This document shows positions 26,510-36,015 of a stretch of DNA of 64,000 bases, one piece after another. A program made the position numbers and the translations under genes. This DNA is from Symbiodinium natans. Its lineage: Eukaryota; Sar; Dinophyceae; Suessiales; Symbiodiniaceae. The stretch lies in the NCBI GenBank assembly GCA_905221605.1, contig CAJNDS010002190.1, positions 1,839,788 through 1,903,787 of the forward strand, read 5' to 3'. The notes under the pieces were generated by a model. The model was not told the DNA's origin. It searched no databases and saw nothing but the letters and a program-made list of their open reading frames with translations. How positions within the stretch are numbered: position 1 is the first letter of the stretch; each line of letters opens with the position of its first letter.

Positions 26510-26799
26510 TGCGTGAGGTCGGGTAGTTGCTTGCACTACGCTTTGGCTCCTCACCAGCCAAATGGTCTCGCACTTGTTTTCTGCACTGGCGTTCGCCTTC
26601 AGTCTCCGTCTCGTGCACCCGGGCGGTTTCCAGTTACGCTATTGCGCTTACTTCCAACCTATGGGTGACCTTCACTCTAGGGGTTACTTGAGCCAACATG
26701 GTGAACAGGCCACGGCGTTCTAAGGTGGGTTTCCCCGATGTGCGGCGGAGCCGACACAAAGGGGTCCCCAAACGTGCTGTGGTTCGGGGATCATTCACA
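26510..26799 (-). repeat. 5' LTR of the copia-type element
   Basis: 290 bp direct repeat of 5514-5803. TG...CA ends on the sense strand. It carries the spliced-leader-like 15-mer at 26687-26701. As the upstream LTR it should hold the promoter; no TATA box is evident, which is normal for dinoflagellates. Confidence 0.93.
26687..26701 (-). promoter_or_regulatory. Spliced-leader-like relic in 5' LTR
   Basis: The minus strand reads CCATGTTGGCTCAAG, 14/15 identical to the spliced-leader end CCATTTTGGCTCAAG, about 98 nt into the LTR in sense orientation. It has a different mismatch from the copy in the other LTR, so both could descend from a perfect 15-mer. Confidence 0.6.
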
Positions 26800-26800
26800 C

Positions 26801-26870
26801 TAAACCCTAAACCCTAAACCCTAAACCCTAAACCCTAAACCCTAACCCTAAACCCTAAACCCTAAACCTT
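26801..26870. repeat. Telomeric array (CCCTAAA)n flanking the retrotransposon
   Basis: About ten CCCTAAA units begin at the right end of the element and run up to the next exon of the plus-strand gene. Orientation is opposite to the array at the left end of the element. Confidence 0.95.
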
Positions 26871-26879
26871 CACTGACAG

Positions 26880-26934
26880 CGCATCCGCGGCGCTGCAGAG
26901 GCTGCGCAGGAGACCGACCAAGCGCTCGCGCAGG
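26880..26934 (+). CDS. Putative exon of plus-strand coiled-coil gene
   Basis: 55 nt after ACTGACAG|, reading RIRGAAEAAQETDQALAQ in phase 0, exactly the phase left by the exon at 5319-5389 on the other side of the retrotransposon. It ends in phase 1 before a GC donor (CAGG|GCTGCC). The Ala/Glu/Gln composition fits a coiled coil. The phase match across 21 kb argues that the element sits in an intron. Confidence 0.5.
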
Positions 26935-26979
26935 GCTGCCGCTCTGGGTCGGGCCCTTGGTGGAGAAATGAGGTTCTGG

Positions 26980-27333
26980 GGTTTAAGGTTTAGGGTTTAG
27001 GGTTTAGGGTGGTTTAGGCTGGTTTAGGGTGGTTTAGGGTGGTTTAGGGTGGCTTAGGGTGGCTTAGGGGGGTTTAGGGTTTAGGGTTTAGGGTTTAGGG
27101 TTTAGGTTTAGGGTTTAGGGTTTAGAGTTTAGGGTTTAGGGTTTAGGGTTTAGGGTTTAGGGTTTAGGGTTTAGCGTTTAGGGTTTAGCGGTTAGGGTTT
27201 AGGGTTTAGGGTTTAGGGTTTAGGGTTTAGGGTTTAGGGTTTAGGGTTTAGGGTTTAGGGTTTAGGGTTTAGGGCGGTTTAGGGTTTAGGGTGGTTTAGG
27301 GTTTAGGGTTTAGGGTTTAGGGTTTAGGGTTTA
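26980..27333. repeat. Long interstitial telomeric array (TTTAGGG)n
   Basis: Mostly perfect TTTAGGG with a patch of GGTTTAGGGT variants at 27005-27075 and single-base variants (TTTAGCG). It is one of the three longest telomeric arrays in the window. Confidence 0.97.
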
Positions 27334-27423
27334 GAAAGTTCAGGGGCATCCTTGGCATCAAAAGGGTCTAGAGGGCTGAGGATCGTCTAGGGCTTAGGGT
27401 ACTTCAGGGTTTCGGGAGGGCAG

Positions 27424-27549
27424 TTTAGGGTTTAGGGTTTAGGGTTTAGGGTTTAGGGTTTAGGGTTTAGGGTTTAGGGTTTAGGGTTTAGGGTTTAGGG
27501 TTTAGGGTTTAGGGTTTAGGGTTTAGGGTTTAGGGTTTAGGGTTTAGGG
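27424..27549. repeat. Interstitial telomeric array (TTTAGGG)n
   Basis: About eighteen perfect units, followed by degenerate GGGTTTGTAGG-type units to about 27790. Confidence 0.97.
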
Positions 27550-28101
27550 AGGGTAGTTTAGGGTTCAGGGTTTACAGGGTGTTGTAGGGTTTGGGGGGGT
27601 TTACAGGGTTTGCAGGGTTTGTAGGGTTTTCAGGGTTTGTAAGGCTTGGTTTTTTGGGGTCTTTAGGGCTCATAGGGTCTGTAGGGTTTGCAGGGTTTTT
27701 TTTTAGGGCTTCATGGGGTCTAGAGGGGCGTATAGGGTTTGTAGGGTTTGTATGGGTTTACAGGGTTTAAAGGGATTACAGGGTTAGGGCTTAGGGTAGT
27801 TTAGGGCTTCACCCTCTTCTGGCTGCGTGACTTCCTGAGAGCGCTTCAAGAACTCATTCGCGGCTCGAAGCGGATTAAAATCCGGAAACCCTGAAACCCA
27901 AAACACACTGCAAGCTCCAGTAACACAGAAACACAGCAACCCTGAAAGCCTTAAACCCTGAAACACCGAAAGCCCTGAACCCTAAACCCATAATCCAAAA
28001 CTCTAAACCCTAAACCCTAAACCCTACACCCTGAAATAGAAAGCGGCCTAAACCCCAAAGCCTAAACCCCGCGCGCCTCTCCGCGCCCCGCCATCGTGCA
28101 G

Positions 28102-28115
28102 ATGCCTCGCACAAG
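28102..28115 (+). CDS. Putative micro-exon of plus-strand coiled-coil gene
   Basis: 14 nt between CGTGCAG| and AAG|GTTTGACT. Together with the split codon from 26934 it encodes DASHK. It is proposed because both borders are canonical and it bridges phase 1 to phase 0 as needed by the next exon. Such a short exon cannot be proved from sequence alone. Confidence 0.3.
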
Positions 28116-28137
28116 GTTTGACTGCCAGCACACTTAA

Positions 28138-28364
28138 GGCTAGGGTTTAGGGTTTAGGGTTTAGGGTTTAGGGTTTAGGGCTTAGGGCTTAGGGCTTAGG
28201 GCTTAGGGCTTAGGGCTTAGGGCTTAGGGCTTAGGGCTTAGGGGCTTAGGGGCTTAGGGGCTTAGGGGCTTAGGGGCTTAGGGGCTTAGGGGCTTAGGGG
28301 CTTAGGGGCTTAGGGGCTTAGGGGCTTAGGGGCTTCGGGGCTTAGGGGCTTAGGGGCTTAGGGT
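28138..28364. repeat. Graded telomere-variant array: TTTAGGG to CTTAGGG to CTTAGGGG
   Basis: It begins as canonical TTTAGGG, changes to about ten GGGCTTA units, then to about seventeen GGGGCTTA units. Each block is homogeneous, which suggests local slippage or unequal exchange after each new variant arose. It ends at the hairpin element at 28365. Confidence 0.95.
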
Positions 28365-28458
28365 TTGGGATGTTCCCCCTTGTGTAACAGTCCTTAGTAG
28401 GATTAAAAATGCCGCTGATCCCTATTAAGGACTGTCAGTAGAAGGGGGAACATCCCAA
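28365..28458. mobile_element. MITE-like hairpin, family A copy 1
   Basis: Inverted termini TTGGGATGTTCCCCCTT and AAGGGGGAACATCCCAA enclose a second inverted segment (ACAGTCCTTA with TAAGGACTGT). At 94 bp it is the best-preserved of six copies and fits a non-autonomous inverted-repeat element. Confidence 0.85.
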
Positions 28459-28594
28459 CTTAGGGCTTTAAAGGGGTTTTGAAGATCTGTTGAGGGTTAG
28501 TGTTTAATTGGGGCTCGAGGTTTCAAGGTTAAGGGTTTAAAGGTTCAGGGTGGTGCGCCAACATCAACATCAAGCATGTATCTCCCGTGTGGAG

Positions 28595-28625
28595 ACAAAG
28601 GAAGCTGCAGAACTCCTTACTGGCG
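28595..28625 (+). CDS. Putative exon of plus-strand coiled-coil gene
   Basis: 31 nt after GTGTGGAG|, phase 0, reading TKEAAELLTG and ending in phase 1 before a GC donor. It joins DASHK upstream and the terminal exon downstream into a continuous charged helix. Confidence 0.45.
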
Positions 28626-28749
28626 GCTTTGGGCTTTAACGTGGTTGCGAGGTGTAGGGCTTCGGGTGGTAGGGTGGTAGAGAGCACGGCCCCTTTGTTG
28701 CTGAGAACCCTGAACCTTGAACCCTCAACGCCCCCATGGCTATTCAAAG

Positions 28750-28823
28750 AGACTGCCTTGGACATCAGCTCGCTGCGTGAAGCAGCTGCCTTTCCGGCAC
28801 CCCCGAGCGGGCCGGGTGGCTGA
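28750..28823 (+). CDS. Terminal exon of plus-strand coiled-coil gene
   Basis: 74 nt after TTCAAAG|. Two bases complete the split codon, then ETALDISSLREAAAFPAP and a Pro/Gly tail lead to a TGA at 28821-28823. It is strongly protein-like, and the stop is followed by non-coding sequence. This ends a seven-exon model running from 4547. The protein is a small helical or coiled-coil protein of unknown function. Confidence 0.55.
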
Positions 28824-29311
28824 GGTTGAGAGATTGCAGTTTAGCCGAGCCCCGGAACCCCTCCTAGAAGGCAAGGGACCACATTGAGGGCATTCTAGCT
28901 ACACAGGCATCTACATTGTGGTGCAGCTCTCTCAACGTAGGAGCCAGAGAGAAACATGGGGCTGGAACTGCTGGAGGTCTTTTCTCGACGCTGGCAGCAA
29001 AGGACCTAAGGAAGACGCCCGGACAGCCTATACCTTTACGTAAGTCACTCTAAGGATCCGTACCGGCATATATATATATATACATATATACATATATAGA
29101 CACATATTTCGATATGTGCAGATAGATCGACAGACATTGATATATGATGTCAATGTGGTGTATATTGCTGTGTTGATATGTTTCAGGTATTTTCTTGATT
29201 TAAGAGGCATTGGGCTCTCCAGGGATGTAGTGAAAGGTCGAGAGGCGTGCTTGGAACATGGACACCGGGGAGAAAGAGCGCTCCTGATATGAAGCCTGCA
29301 ACCAAGCACCT

Positions 29312-29448
29312 CTACGAAATGCTTAAGAAACCCCAAAAAATGAAAGTATTCTTCCTCGTAGGGGTAAACATGGGGATCATTGGTTTCCTTTCTTTTCCTT
29401 TTTTTTTTTTTTTGGGGGGGGGGGGGGGGTTCTTAAGCAAGTAGTAGA
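29312..29448. mobile_element. MITE-like hairpin, family F copy 1
   Basis: Inverted ends near CTACGAAATGCTTAAG and CTTAAGCAAGTAGTAG, with CTTAAGAAACCCC facing GGGGTTCTTAAG. The interior has been altered by a T13G18-type homopolymer expansion. Confidence 0.7.
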
Positions 29449-29560
29449 CCTCAAACTCACTGCTTCAGGAAAACCCAAAGCCTAAGCACAAACCCTATAC
29501 ACACACTATACAAACCCTACACAAACCCTACATGACCCTATCCAAACCCTATCCAAACCC

Positions 29561-29694
29561 TACTTTCAGGTTCATGGTATTCATTAACCAGTTATGACTG
29601 TACTTATCACAATATTAAGGCACTGAAGGGGCTGATAAGTGGGTTATAAGTACAATTACAGTTGGTTATAATAAGTACCCTGAACGTCCAAGTA
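29561..29694. mobile_element. MITE-like hairpin, family B copy 1
   Basis: Ends TACTTTCAGGTTCATGG and CCCTGAACGTCCAAGTA pair as inverted repeats. The interior carries ATTAACCAGTTATGACTGTA facing ACAGTTGGTTATAATAAG. It is a diverged relative of the near-perfect copy at 44067-44210. Confidence 0.75.
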
Positions 29695-31121
29695 GACTTG
29701 CAGGGCCTGGTGAATGCCAGGCCCTGTCATGCTGCTGGAGGCGTGCCGCTGCTGTCAGTGTAGGATGCTCGGGTTTAGGGGTTAGGGGCTAGGGTTGAGG
29801 GTTGAGGGTTGAAAGTCGACTTGCAGCTCTACCGGCGCCGGCGTTACTGGGTTGGGGCTCTAGGTTGCTGGATGGCTTCAGCTAGGACTTTGCGACAGCT
29901 GGTATCTCCAGAGCCAAAGGAACAGGCAGCTTCAGCATGCGCCCTGAACCCGAGCACGCCCTTCTTTCTGCACTCCACACCCCATTGACGGCAGCTGCTT
30001 CGTAGCTTAAGTTTAGGGACCCAACCCTGCAAAAACCGGACAACCTACACCGTGAAACTCCACAGAAGTTTGTGGCTTAGTGATTCGGGCCGGGGGTACC
30101 AAATTAGGGCCCCAAAAACCAGGCAAACATAAGGATTCCACAAACAGGATTGTCCAGAATCCACCTTCTAGGGGCCCGCATAATCTAATAGTAGGATCCT
30201 TCTGTTTATGTGGTTTAAGGTTTAGGGCTTAGGGCTTTAGGGCTGAGGGTTTAGGGCTTGGGTTCAGGATTTCATTTAAAGTGTCTCCTACATAACATCC
30301 TCTCACAGCCGTGATTCTCCTGACGACCGAGATGCTCCTGTGCCTATGATATAGGGCCCTTGTACCCAGTGAGCCCCATACCCCTGTTTTTGAAGGAACA
30401 TACCTGAAAACATAGTAAGGCTCCCCTCTATTCAAGGCGTATTGACACTGCAATTTGTTCTATGAGGATCACGAAAAAGCTTTGACTTGGTTCATAAGGG
30501 CACAACACGGAGTCCTGATAAGAATCCCCAACCCCCCCCCCCTCCAAACTCCCTAAATCAAACCCCAACCCCCGAGACCCCCCCCCCAACCCCCCCCCCC
30601 CCCCCCCCGAGCAGAGCAAAATGCTGATCTCTGAGCCTCTGACACAGCGCTCTGCCAGAGCTCCAACTCGGAACGGAAGTCTTGAGTTGAATGGGATCTC
30701 AGAGGCTGGCGGTGGGACTTAGCAAGCAGCCATCAAGAGGGTTGTCGTCAAGTAGGATAGCCCGCATGAAAGTTTATTGGGTTCCTTGTGAGGCATTTAC
30801 AAGTCTGCCTTGCACCTACCTACGACGTCCTGATCCTCCAAATACCACCCCAACCGTAGCTCCATACCCTATACCCTAAACCCTAAACCCTAAACCCTAA
30901 ACCCGAGTGCCGGGAGCTGAAGCCCTAAACAACGCTTGTTTTCAACAATGCCCTGAGCCCAGAAGAACTCAACTGGAAGCTCCTTCTTTCAGGGTCTTCG
31001 TAGCCCAGTAAAGTAGCCCAGTAAGCATATTAACTATACTAATAGTACCCTTTTTTTGGCCGGTTACTTTCTAAAGGAACCCGGAACCCAAAAAAAGGGG
31101 CAAAGGGTGTCGCTGGGCTAC

Positions 31122-31266
31122 CACTTGGCGGCTCATGGTCCTGATAACCCGGTTATAACTTCAGTTAAAACCCACTTACAAGCCCCTTGAGTGCCTTAAC
31201 ATGATTATAAGTTGGGTTATAAGTACAGTTCTCATGGGGTCAGTATCTACCATGAACCTCCAAGCA
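31122..31266. mobile_element. MITE-like hairpin, family B copy 2
   Basis: Right end CCATGAACCTCCAAGCA and interior TTATAACTTCAG...GTTATAAGTACAG match family B. The left end is degraded (CTTGGCGGCTCATGG). Confidence 0.7.
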
Positions 31267-31836
31267 AGGGGCTTGAGGGGGCGCAAGGGATCGGCATGCT
31301 TTAGGGCCATCTCCCGCCTCCTCCTACTCTCGAGAAACTCACGTCCGAAAAAACAACTCTAAACCGTAAACCTTAAACCCTAAACTTTAAAGCCTTAAAC
31401 CCTGAACCCTAAGCTTAAACCCTAAACCCCAAATCGTAGTTCGGCTCGGGCATGCTGGGCACAAAAGTCAACGCTGGACTCGCAGGTTACCCTGAGCCTG
31501 ACGGAACCCTAGAACCCTAAACCCTAAAGAGCCTAAAGCGTAAGCCCACCACCCTCGAAAACCCTTGACCCTGAACCCTGCATCCCGAATCCCCGGAACC
31601 CGAAACCCTAAAACCAAAAGGCATCTTTGGGCAACGCCTGCTCCTCACAGAGCTCACCCTGCGAAGACCTCGTGCAAAGCTTAAAGTTTAGGGTTTAGGG
31701 CTTAGGGTTTGGGTTTAGGGGATAGTGTTTCAGGGGTTAGCAGTGAAGGCTTGAAGAGGCTTAGCACGCGAACGCTGTTCTAGGCCATGGCCCCTCCGGG
31801 CGACCATGAAAGGCATCGAACCAATAACTCTACATT

Positions 31837-31944
31837 GGGGTTTTACGAGACTTCGGGGACCCCTAAAGTAGACCCCCAGATGGTAGGATTCCCTTATAAT
31901 AAGGACCCCAATACATTACCCCTAATATCGGAAACCCCCCCCCC
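31837..31944. mobile_element. Palindromic element, family D copy 1
   Basis: The left arm GGGGTTTTACGA faces the right arm CCTAATATCGGAAACCCC. The middle contains GTAGGATTCCC. It is related to 48286-48389 and 59468-59563. Confidence 0.65.
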
Positions 31945-32089
31945 CCCACATACTCGCCTTAGAAACAGAGCAGAGGTAACATTCCAAATATCTTGGGCTA
32001 GAATTTGCAAGAAGTGCAACATAGTCAGCTTGAGAGCCTTAGGGGGGCTCGTACGAGGGCAAGGCGGAATCCGCGCCTTGGGGTCAAGT

Positions 32090-32217
32090 AGGGTTTAGGG
32101 TTTAGGGTTTAGGGTTTAGGGTTTAGGGTTTAGGGTTTCGCGTTTAGGGTTTAGGGTTTCGGGTTTAGGGTTTAGGGTTTAGGGTTTCGGGTTTAGGGTT
32201 TAGGGTTTAGGGTCGGT
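32090..32217. repeat. Interstitial telomeric array with TTTCGGG variants
   Basis: TTTAGGG units with interspersed TTTCGGG and TTTCGCG units. Confidence 0.95.
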
Positions 32218-32302
32218 TCAGGGTTTAGGGTTTGGGGTTCAGGGTTTAAGTTCATGCCCAGCAAGAACCCAAAACCCTAAGCAGTCTCGGCCATTGGCTT
32301 AG

Positions 32303-32360
32303 ACAGCGCCGACAGCTGTTGACTGAGCTCCTGCGCTGGGAAGGGCTGCACATCTTGCAA
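32303..32360 (+). CDS. Exon-like island (+)
   Basis: After GGCTTAG| the frame reads QRRQLLTELLRWEGLHILQ and then runs into CCCTAAA repeats. It is strongly protein-like and helical. It may belong to a plus-strand gene ending at 37,320, but linking exons were not resolved and the donor is uncertain. Confidence 0.4.
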
Positions 32361-34267
32361 TCAACCCTAAACCCTAAACCCTAACCCTAAACGGGACTAC
32401 ACCACTACAAGACTCAAGGCAAAACACACACCCTAACCCTAGACCAGTGAGGCAATGAAACGACTGAGGTTGGAGGCGTTTTCCACATCAGCTTCTTCGA
32501 AAAAATGGCCTTAAGGCTTATGGTTTAGGGTTTAGGGTTTGGGGTTTAGGGTTTCGGGCGATGCCAAATGGACCCCTCATTTGTGGACACCCCAAGTATC
32601 AGAGCATCACACTAAAGCCCCGCACCCTGAACTTACAAAACTCCCAACCCAAATCCCAGACGCTAGCTTCAGCACTCAACCCAAAATCCTGAGCCCCGAT
32701 ACCACAAACCCTGTAACCATTGGGAACCATCAGCACCATAATGACAGTAGTCATCCTCCTCGCAATAAGAAGAAGAAACAGAAGGATAATACGACAAAAA
32801 ACTCAACCCTAAACCCTTACCCTCCTACCCTCCCAAAAGCCCTAAACAAAGCCCGCGCCTCCGCGGACGCAGAGAGCGAGCAGCTTTGAATTAGGTCACA
32901 TGCGGCCTGGGGCCTGCGGTGCGGGGCTTCAGGTTTAGGGCTTTTAGGACGTGTTTTTGCGGCGCTTCTGCGGCGTTTAAGAGGGTGTTTAGGGCTTCAG
33001 GGTTCACAGGGTTCGAAGGGGTCGCAAGGTTCGGAGGGTCGGGAGGGTTTGGAGGGTTTGGAGGATTTGGAGGGTTTGGAGGGTTTGGAGGGCTTGGAGG
33101 GCTTGGAGGGCTTGGAGAGTTTGGAGGGTTCGGAGGGTTTGGCTTGAGGCTTGGGGTTTCGGGCATTTGAGTATTTGGAGCTTGGGGCTTGGGCTTAGGC
33201 GTTTGGCCTGGAATTTGGGTTTTGGGGGCTCAAGGTCGAGAGTTAGGGTTGAGGCTGGTGTTGTGGCACGCATCCGCAGGCATGCAGGCCAAACCCTAAA
33301 CCCGAAACTCCGTAAACACCCTCAAAAGAACCCTGAAGCCCTGAAATCCCTCTAAAGCCAAAAAAACATACTTTAAAAAAGTGCCCAAAACAATCCCTAA
33401 AAGCCTCTAAAAAGGCTTGGTAAGGGCTTGTCGTCCAGGCCCTCTATGAAAAGACTCGTGGACCTCACAAATGGGGCCCTAACTTACAACAACACACGCA
33501 TGATTGGGAAACTGCCTTGGCGGCATTTGAAACAAATAAGACTGCGTAGAAACAACTCCAGGGTCTGTCGATTCCTTGACTAACCAGACTCAAGCCCAGG
33601 CAGAGAGCTCACCCTCAACCCGCAATCCTATACACGCCAGATGAAACCCAAGTAGCAAGCAGAAGCAACAGAAAGCCAAGAAACCTCAACCGTCTCTGGG
33701 AACATCACTTTGACCTTTGGCAGCAGGCTCCTAAACCCTAAACCCTACACCTCAAACCTTAAACCCTAGACCCCGCCACACCCGGGCCACCGGACATCCC
33801 AACCGGCACCACAGCCTGTCACGTATCCAGTCATTAAAGAATGGGCTCCGGGTTTAGGGTCTAGAGTTGGGTTTAGGGTTCTGGTTCTTGGGTGCTGGGT
33901 CTTGGATTTCGGGTTTCGGGTTTAGGGTTCTGGGCTTTAGGTTTGGGGTTTGGGGAAGGTGCCTTGCATCATCCTCGGGATTTGCATATGCTCCCCGGTG
34001 CATTCCTTACTTCAGGGGTACAAGTATGGTATTGGGCTCTCTGGGTTGTGAGCTCAACTGCAAGTCCCATTCGCTTTAGGAGTAGAAGCTCGAAGCGAAA
34101 ACCGTTGGGTTTAGGGTTTACCTGAAATCTAAACCCTAAACTTTAAACTTTAAAGCCTAAACCCCAAACCCTAAACCCTCAACCCGGAACCCTAGTGAAG
34201 GATCATCCCAACCAGCTCAGATATCCCTGGAAACCCCTCCGAGGATTTGCATCACCTGGGCCCTTAG

Positions 34268-34450
34268 GGAGCTCTTTTGACTCAGTAAGTCTACTTAGTG
34301 TAGGGTTTAGGGTTTAGGGTTTAGGGTTTAGGGTTTCGGGTTTCGGGTTTAGGGTTTAGGGTTTAGGGTTTAGGGTTTAGGGTTTAGGGTTTAGGGTTTA
34401 GGGTTTCTTGTGACTTAGTAAGTCTGCTTACTAAGTCAAAAGGGCTTCCA
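34268..34450. mobile_element. Palindromic element, family E, split by a telomeric array
   Basis: The left arm GGAGCTCTTTTGACTCAGTA (34268-34287) and right arm TACTAAGTCAAAAGGGCTTCC (ending 34450) are inverted repeats. Between them lies about 105 bp of TTTAGGG with TTTCGGG variants. Half-copies of the same family are at 47224-47270 and 50591-50643. Confidence 0.75.
34303..34410. repeat. Telomeric array inside a palindromic element
   Basis: About fifteen TTTAGGG units occupy the loop of the family E element. They either were inserted there or were captured with it. Confidence 0.9.
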
Positions 34451-35167
34451 CTTCAGAACCCTGTGTAAAAAAGGGCAGGGACCGTATTAAGGGCCCATGT
34501 AACTACCCTCAAGGGCCTACCACCGACGTCAGTGGTCTCAGCCAGTAGCACCGTCCATGTTGCCTGTAAAGATATGGCCTCTTCTTTTCTGGGGAAACCA
34601 GAAAAAGGTTCGTAATTTGAGAACTGCTCGGAGGGGGTGACGAGGGTCCTGCATGACCAAGCCTCAAAGCCCTAAACCATCCCCAAGACACGAAACACCA
34701 ACCTTTGCCTGACTTGCACTGCGTCGGCTATGGCAGAGCGCTGTGACGCGCCGGCCATGGTGGAGAGACCTGCTCCAGCGATCCGGTTTAGGGTTTAGGG
34801 TTTAGGGTTTAGGGTGTAGGGTGTAGGGTGTAGGGTTTAGGGTTTAAGGTTTAGGATTTGGGGTTTAGGGTTTAGGGTTTCGGGTTTCACAAGGGTTCAA
34901 GCACGGCTTAAGTAGGGGTTGAACTTGGGTTTTACTACGCTTCGAATCGTCCTAAGGTTGAAAACCCTGGGCCCTTCGTATCGTCCCTTGCCCTTGCTTA
35001 AAGGGCTTTAAAGGGATATTTCATACTTCGGATCCCCTAAATGGGGGTTTTGAGTGGGGTCTTAGAGTTTTGGACTGGGGGCGCGAGAAGAGGCCACGCC
35101 GGCTAGGATTAAAGGATTTAGGGCTTAGGGTTTGAAATTTAGGGTTTGGGGTTAGGGTTTCAGGTTC

Positions 35168-35292
35168 AGGGTTTAGGGTTTAGGGTTTAGGGTTTAGGGT
35201 TTAGGGTTTAGGGTTTAGGGTTTAGGGTTTAGGGTTTAGGGTTTAGGGCTTGGGGTTTAGGGTTTAGGGTTTAGGATTTCGGGTTTAGGGTT
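35168..35292. repeat. Interstitial telomeric array (TTTAGGG)n
   Basis: About twelve perfect units, with degenerate units either side. Confidence 0.95.
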
Positions 35293-35577
35293 GAGGTTCA
35301 GGGGCTTTGGATTGGGGACCACTTGGCAGCAGGTCCAGAGTTTGGGGCTTTCAAAAGCATAGCATCTGCTAGTGCCCCTATATTCTTGAGTTAGTCCTCC
35401 TTGCGTTACAAAAACTAGTAACATGATTCGTAGCTGCTCCTGATATGAGCACTTAGGGTTCAGGATTCAGGCTCTTGGGGTCCTGGGCCCTGGGGTCCCA
35501 GGGCTCGGGTTTCAAAGGCGTCGGGGGTCGGGGTTTAAGGTTTCTGGTTTAGGGCTTGGGGTTTAAGGGGTTTAGGG

Positions 35578-35664
35578 TTTAGGGTTTAGGGTTTAGGGTT
35601 TAGGGTATAGGGTTTCAGGGTTTCAGGGTTTCAGGGTTCAGGGTTCAGGGTTCAGGGTTCAGGG
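35578..35664. repeat. Telomere-variant array, TTTAGGG to TTTCAGGG to TTCAGGG
   Basis: Canonical units give way to 8 bp TTTCAGGG and then 7 bp TTCAGGG units in clean blocks. Confidence 0.9.
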
Positions 35665-35778
35665 GCTACAGGGCCTCGATCGTGTCGCCGCCATCCCGCG
35701 CGGGCGCACAAAAGCAAGCCAGGGTCTGGCGTGCAGAGGCCGAAATCTCTCGGGGCCCTGCTTCGGGCTCAAGAACGT

Positions 35779-36015
35779 AGGGTTTAGGGTTTAGGGTTTA
35801 GGGTTTGGGGTTTGGGGTTTGGGGTTTAGGGTTTAGGGTTTAGGGTTTAGGGTTTAGGGTTTAGGGTTTAGGGTTTAGGGTTTAGGGTTTAGGGTTTAGG
35901 GTTTAGGGTTTAGGGTTTAGGGTTTAGGGTTTAGGGTTTAGGGTTTAGGGTTTAGGGTTTAGGGTTTAGGGTTTAGGGTTTAGGGTTTAGGGTTTAGGGT
36001 TTAGGGTTTAGGGGG
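35779..36015. repeat. Longest uniform telomeric array (TTTAGGG)n
   Basis: Over thirty units, with three TTTGGGG units near the start and otherwise essentially perfect. G-quadruplex potential is high on this strand. Confidence 0.97.

Larger units (their letters stand above)
5514..26799 (-). mobile_element. 21.3 kb Ty1/copia-type LTR retrotransposon with accessory ORFs
   Basis: Bounded by two 290 bp direct repeats that start TG and end CA, about 97% identical. The internal order on the minus strand is primer site, coiled-coil ORF, spacer with minisatellite, polyprotein with protease, integrase, reverse transcriptase and RNase H in copia order, zinc-knuckle ORF, KptA-like ORF, zinc-ribbon ORF, and G-rich tract. 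All long frames are open, so it may be recently active. At 21.3 kb it is several times the usual 5-6 kb copia length. It is antisense to, and within an intron of, the plus-strand gene at 4.5-28.8 kb. No direct target duplication is visible. The flanks are telomeric repeats in opposite orientations (GTTTA before, TAAAC after). Confidence 0.93.
28824..32302. other. Repeat and MITE region, no gene recognised
   Basis: Holds an AT-rich TATA tract (29065-29105), two hairpin elements (29312-29448 and 29561-29694), a T/G homopolymer (29400-29430), C-tracts (30530-30610), scattered telomere units, a hairpin at 31122-31266, a palindromic element at 31837-31944 and the TTTAGGG array at 32090-32217. Open frames here are short and not convincing. 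Confidence 0.6.

Noticed and set aside
32891-33273. GFGGFGG / PPNPPNP ORFs
   Set aside because: Produced by GGGTTTGGA repeats; no conserved start or splice context.
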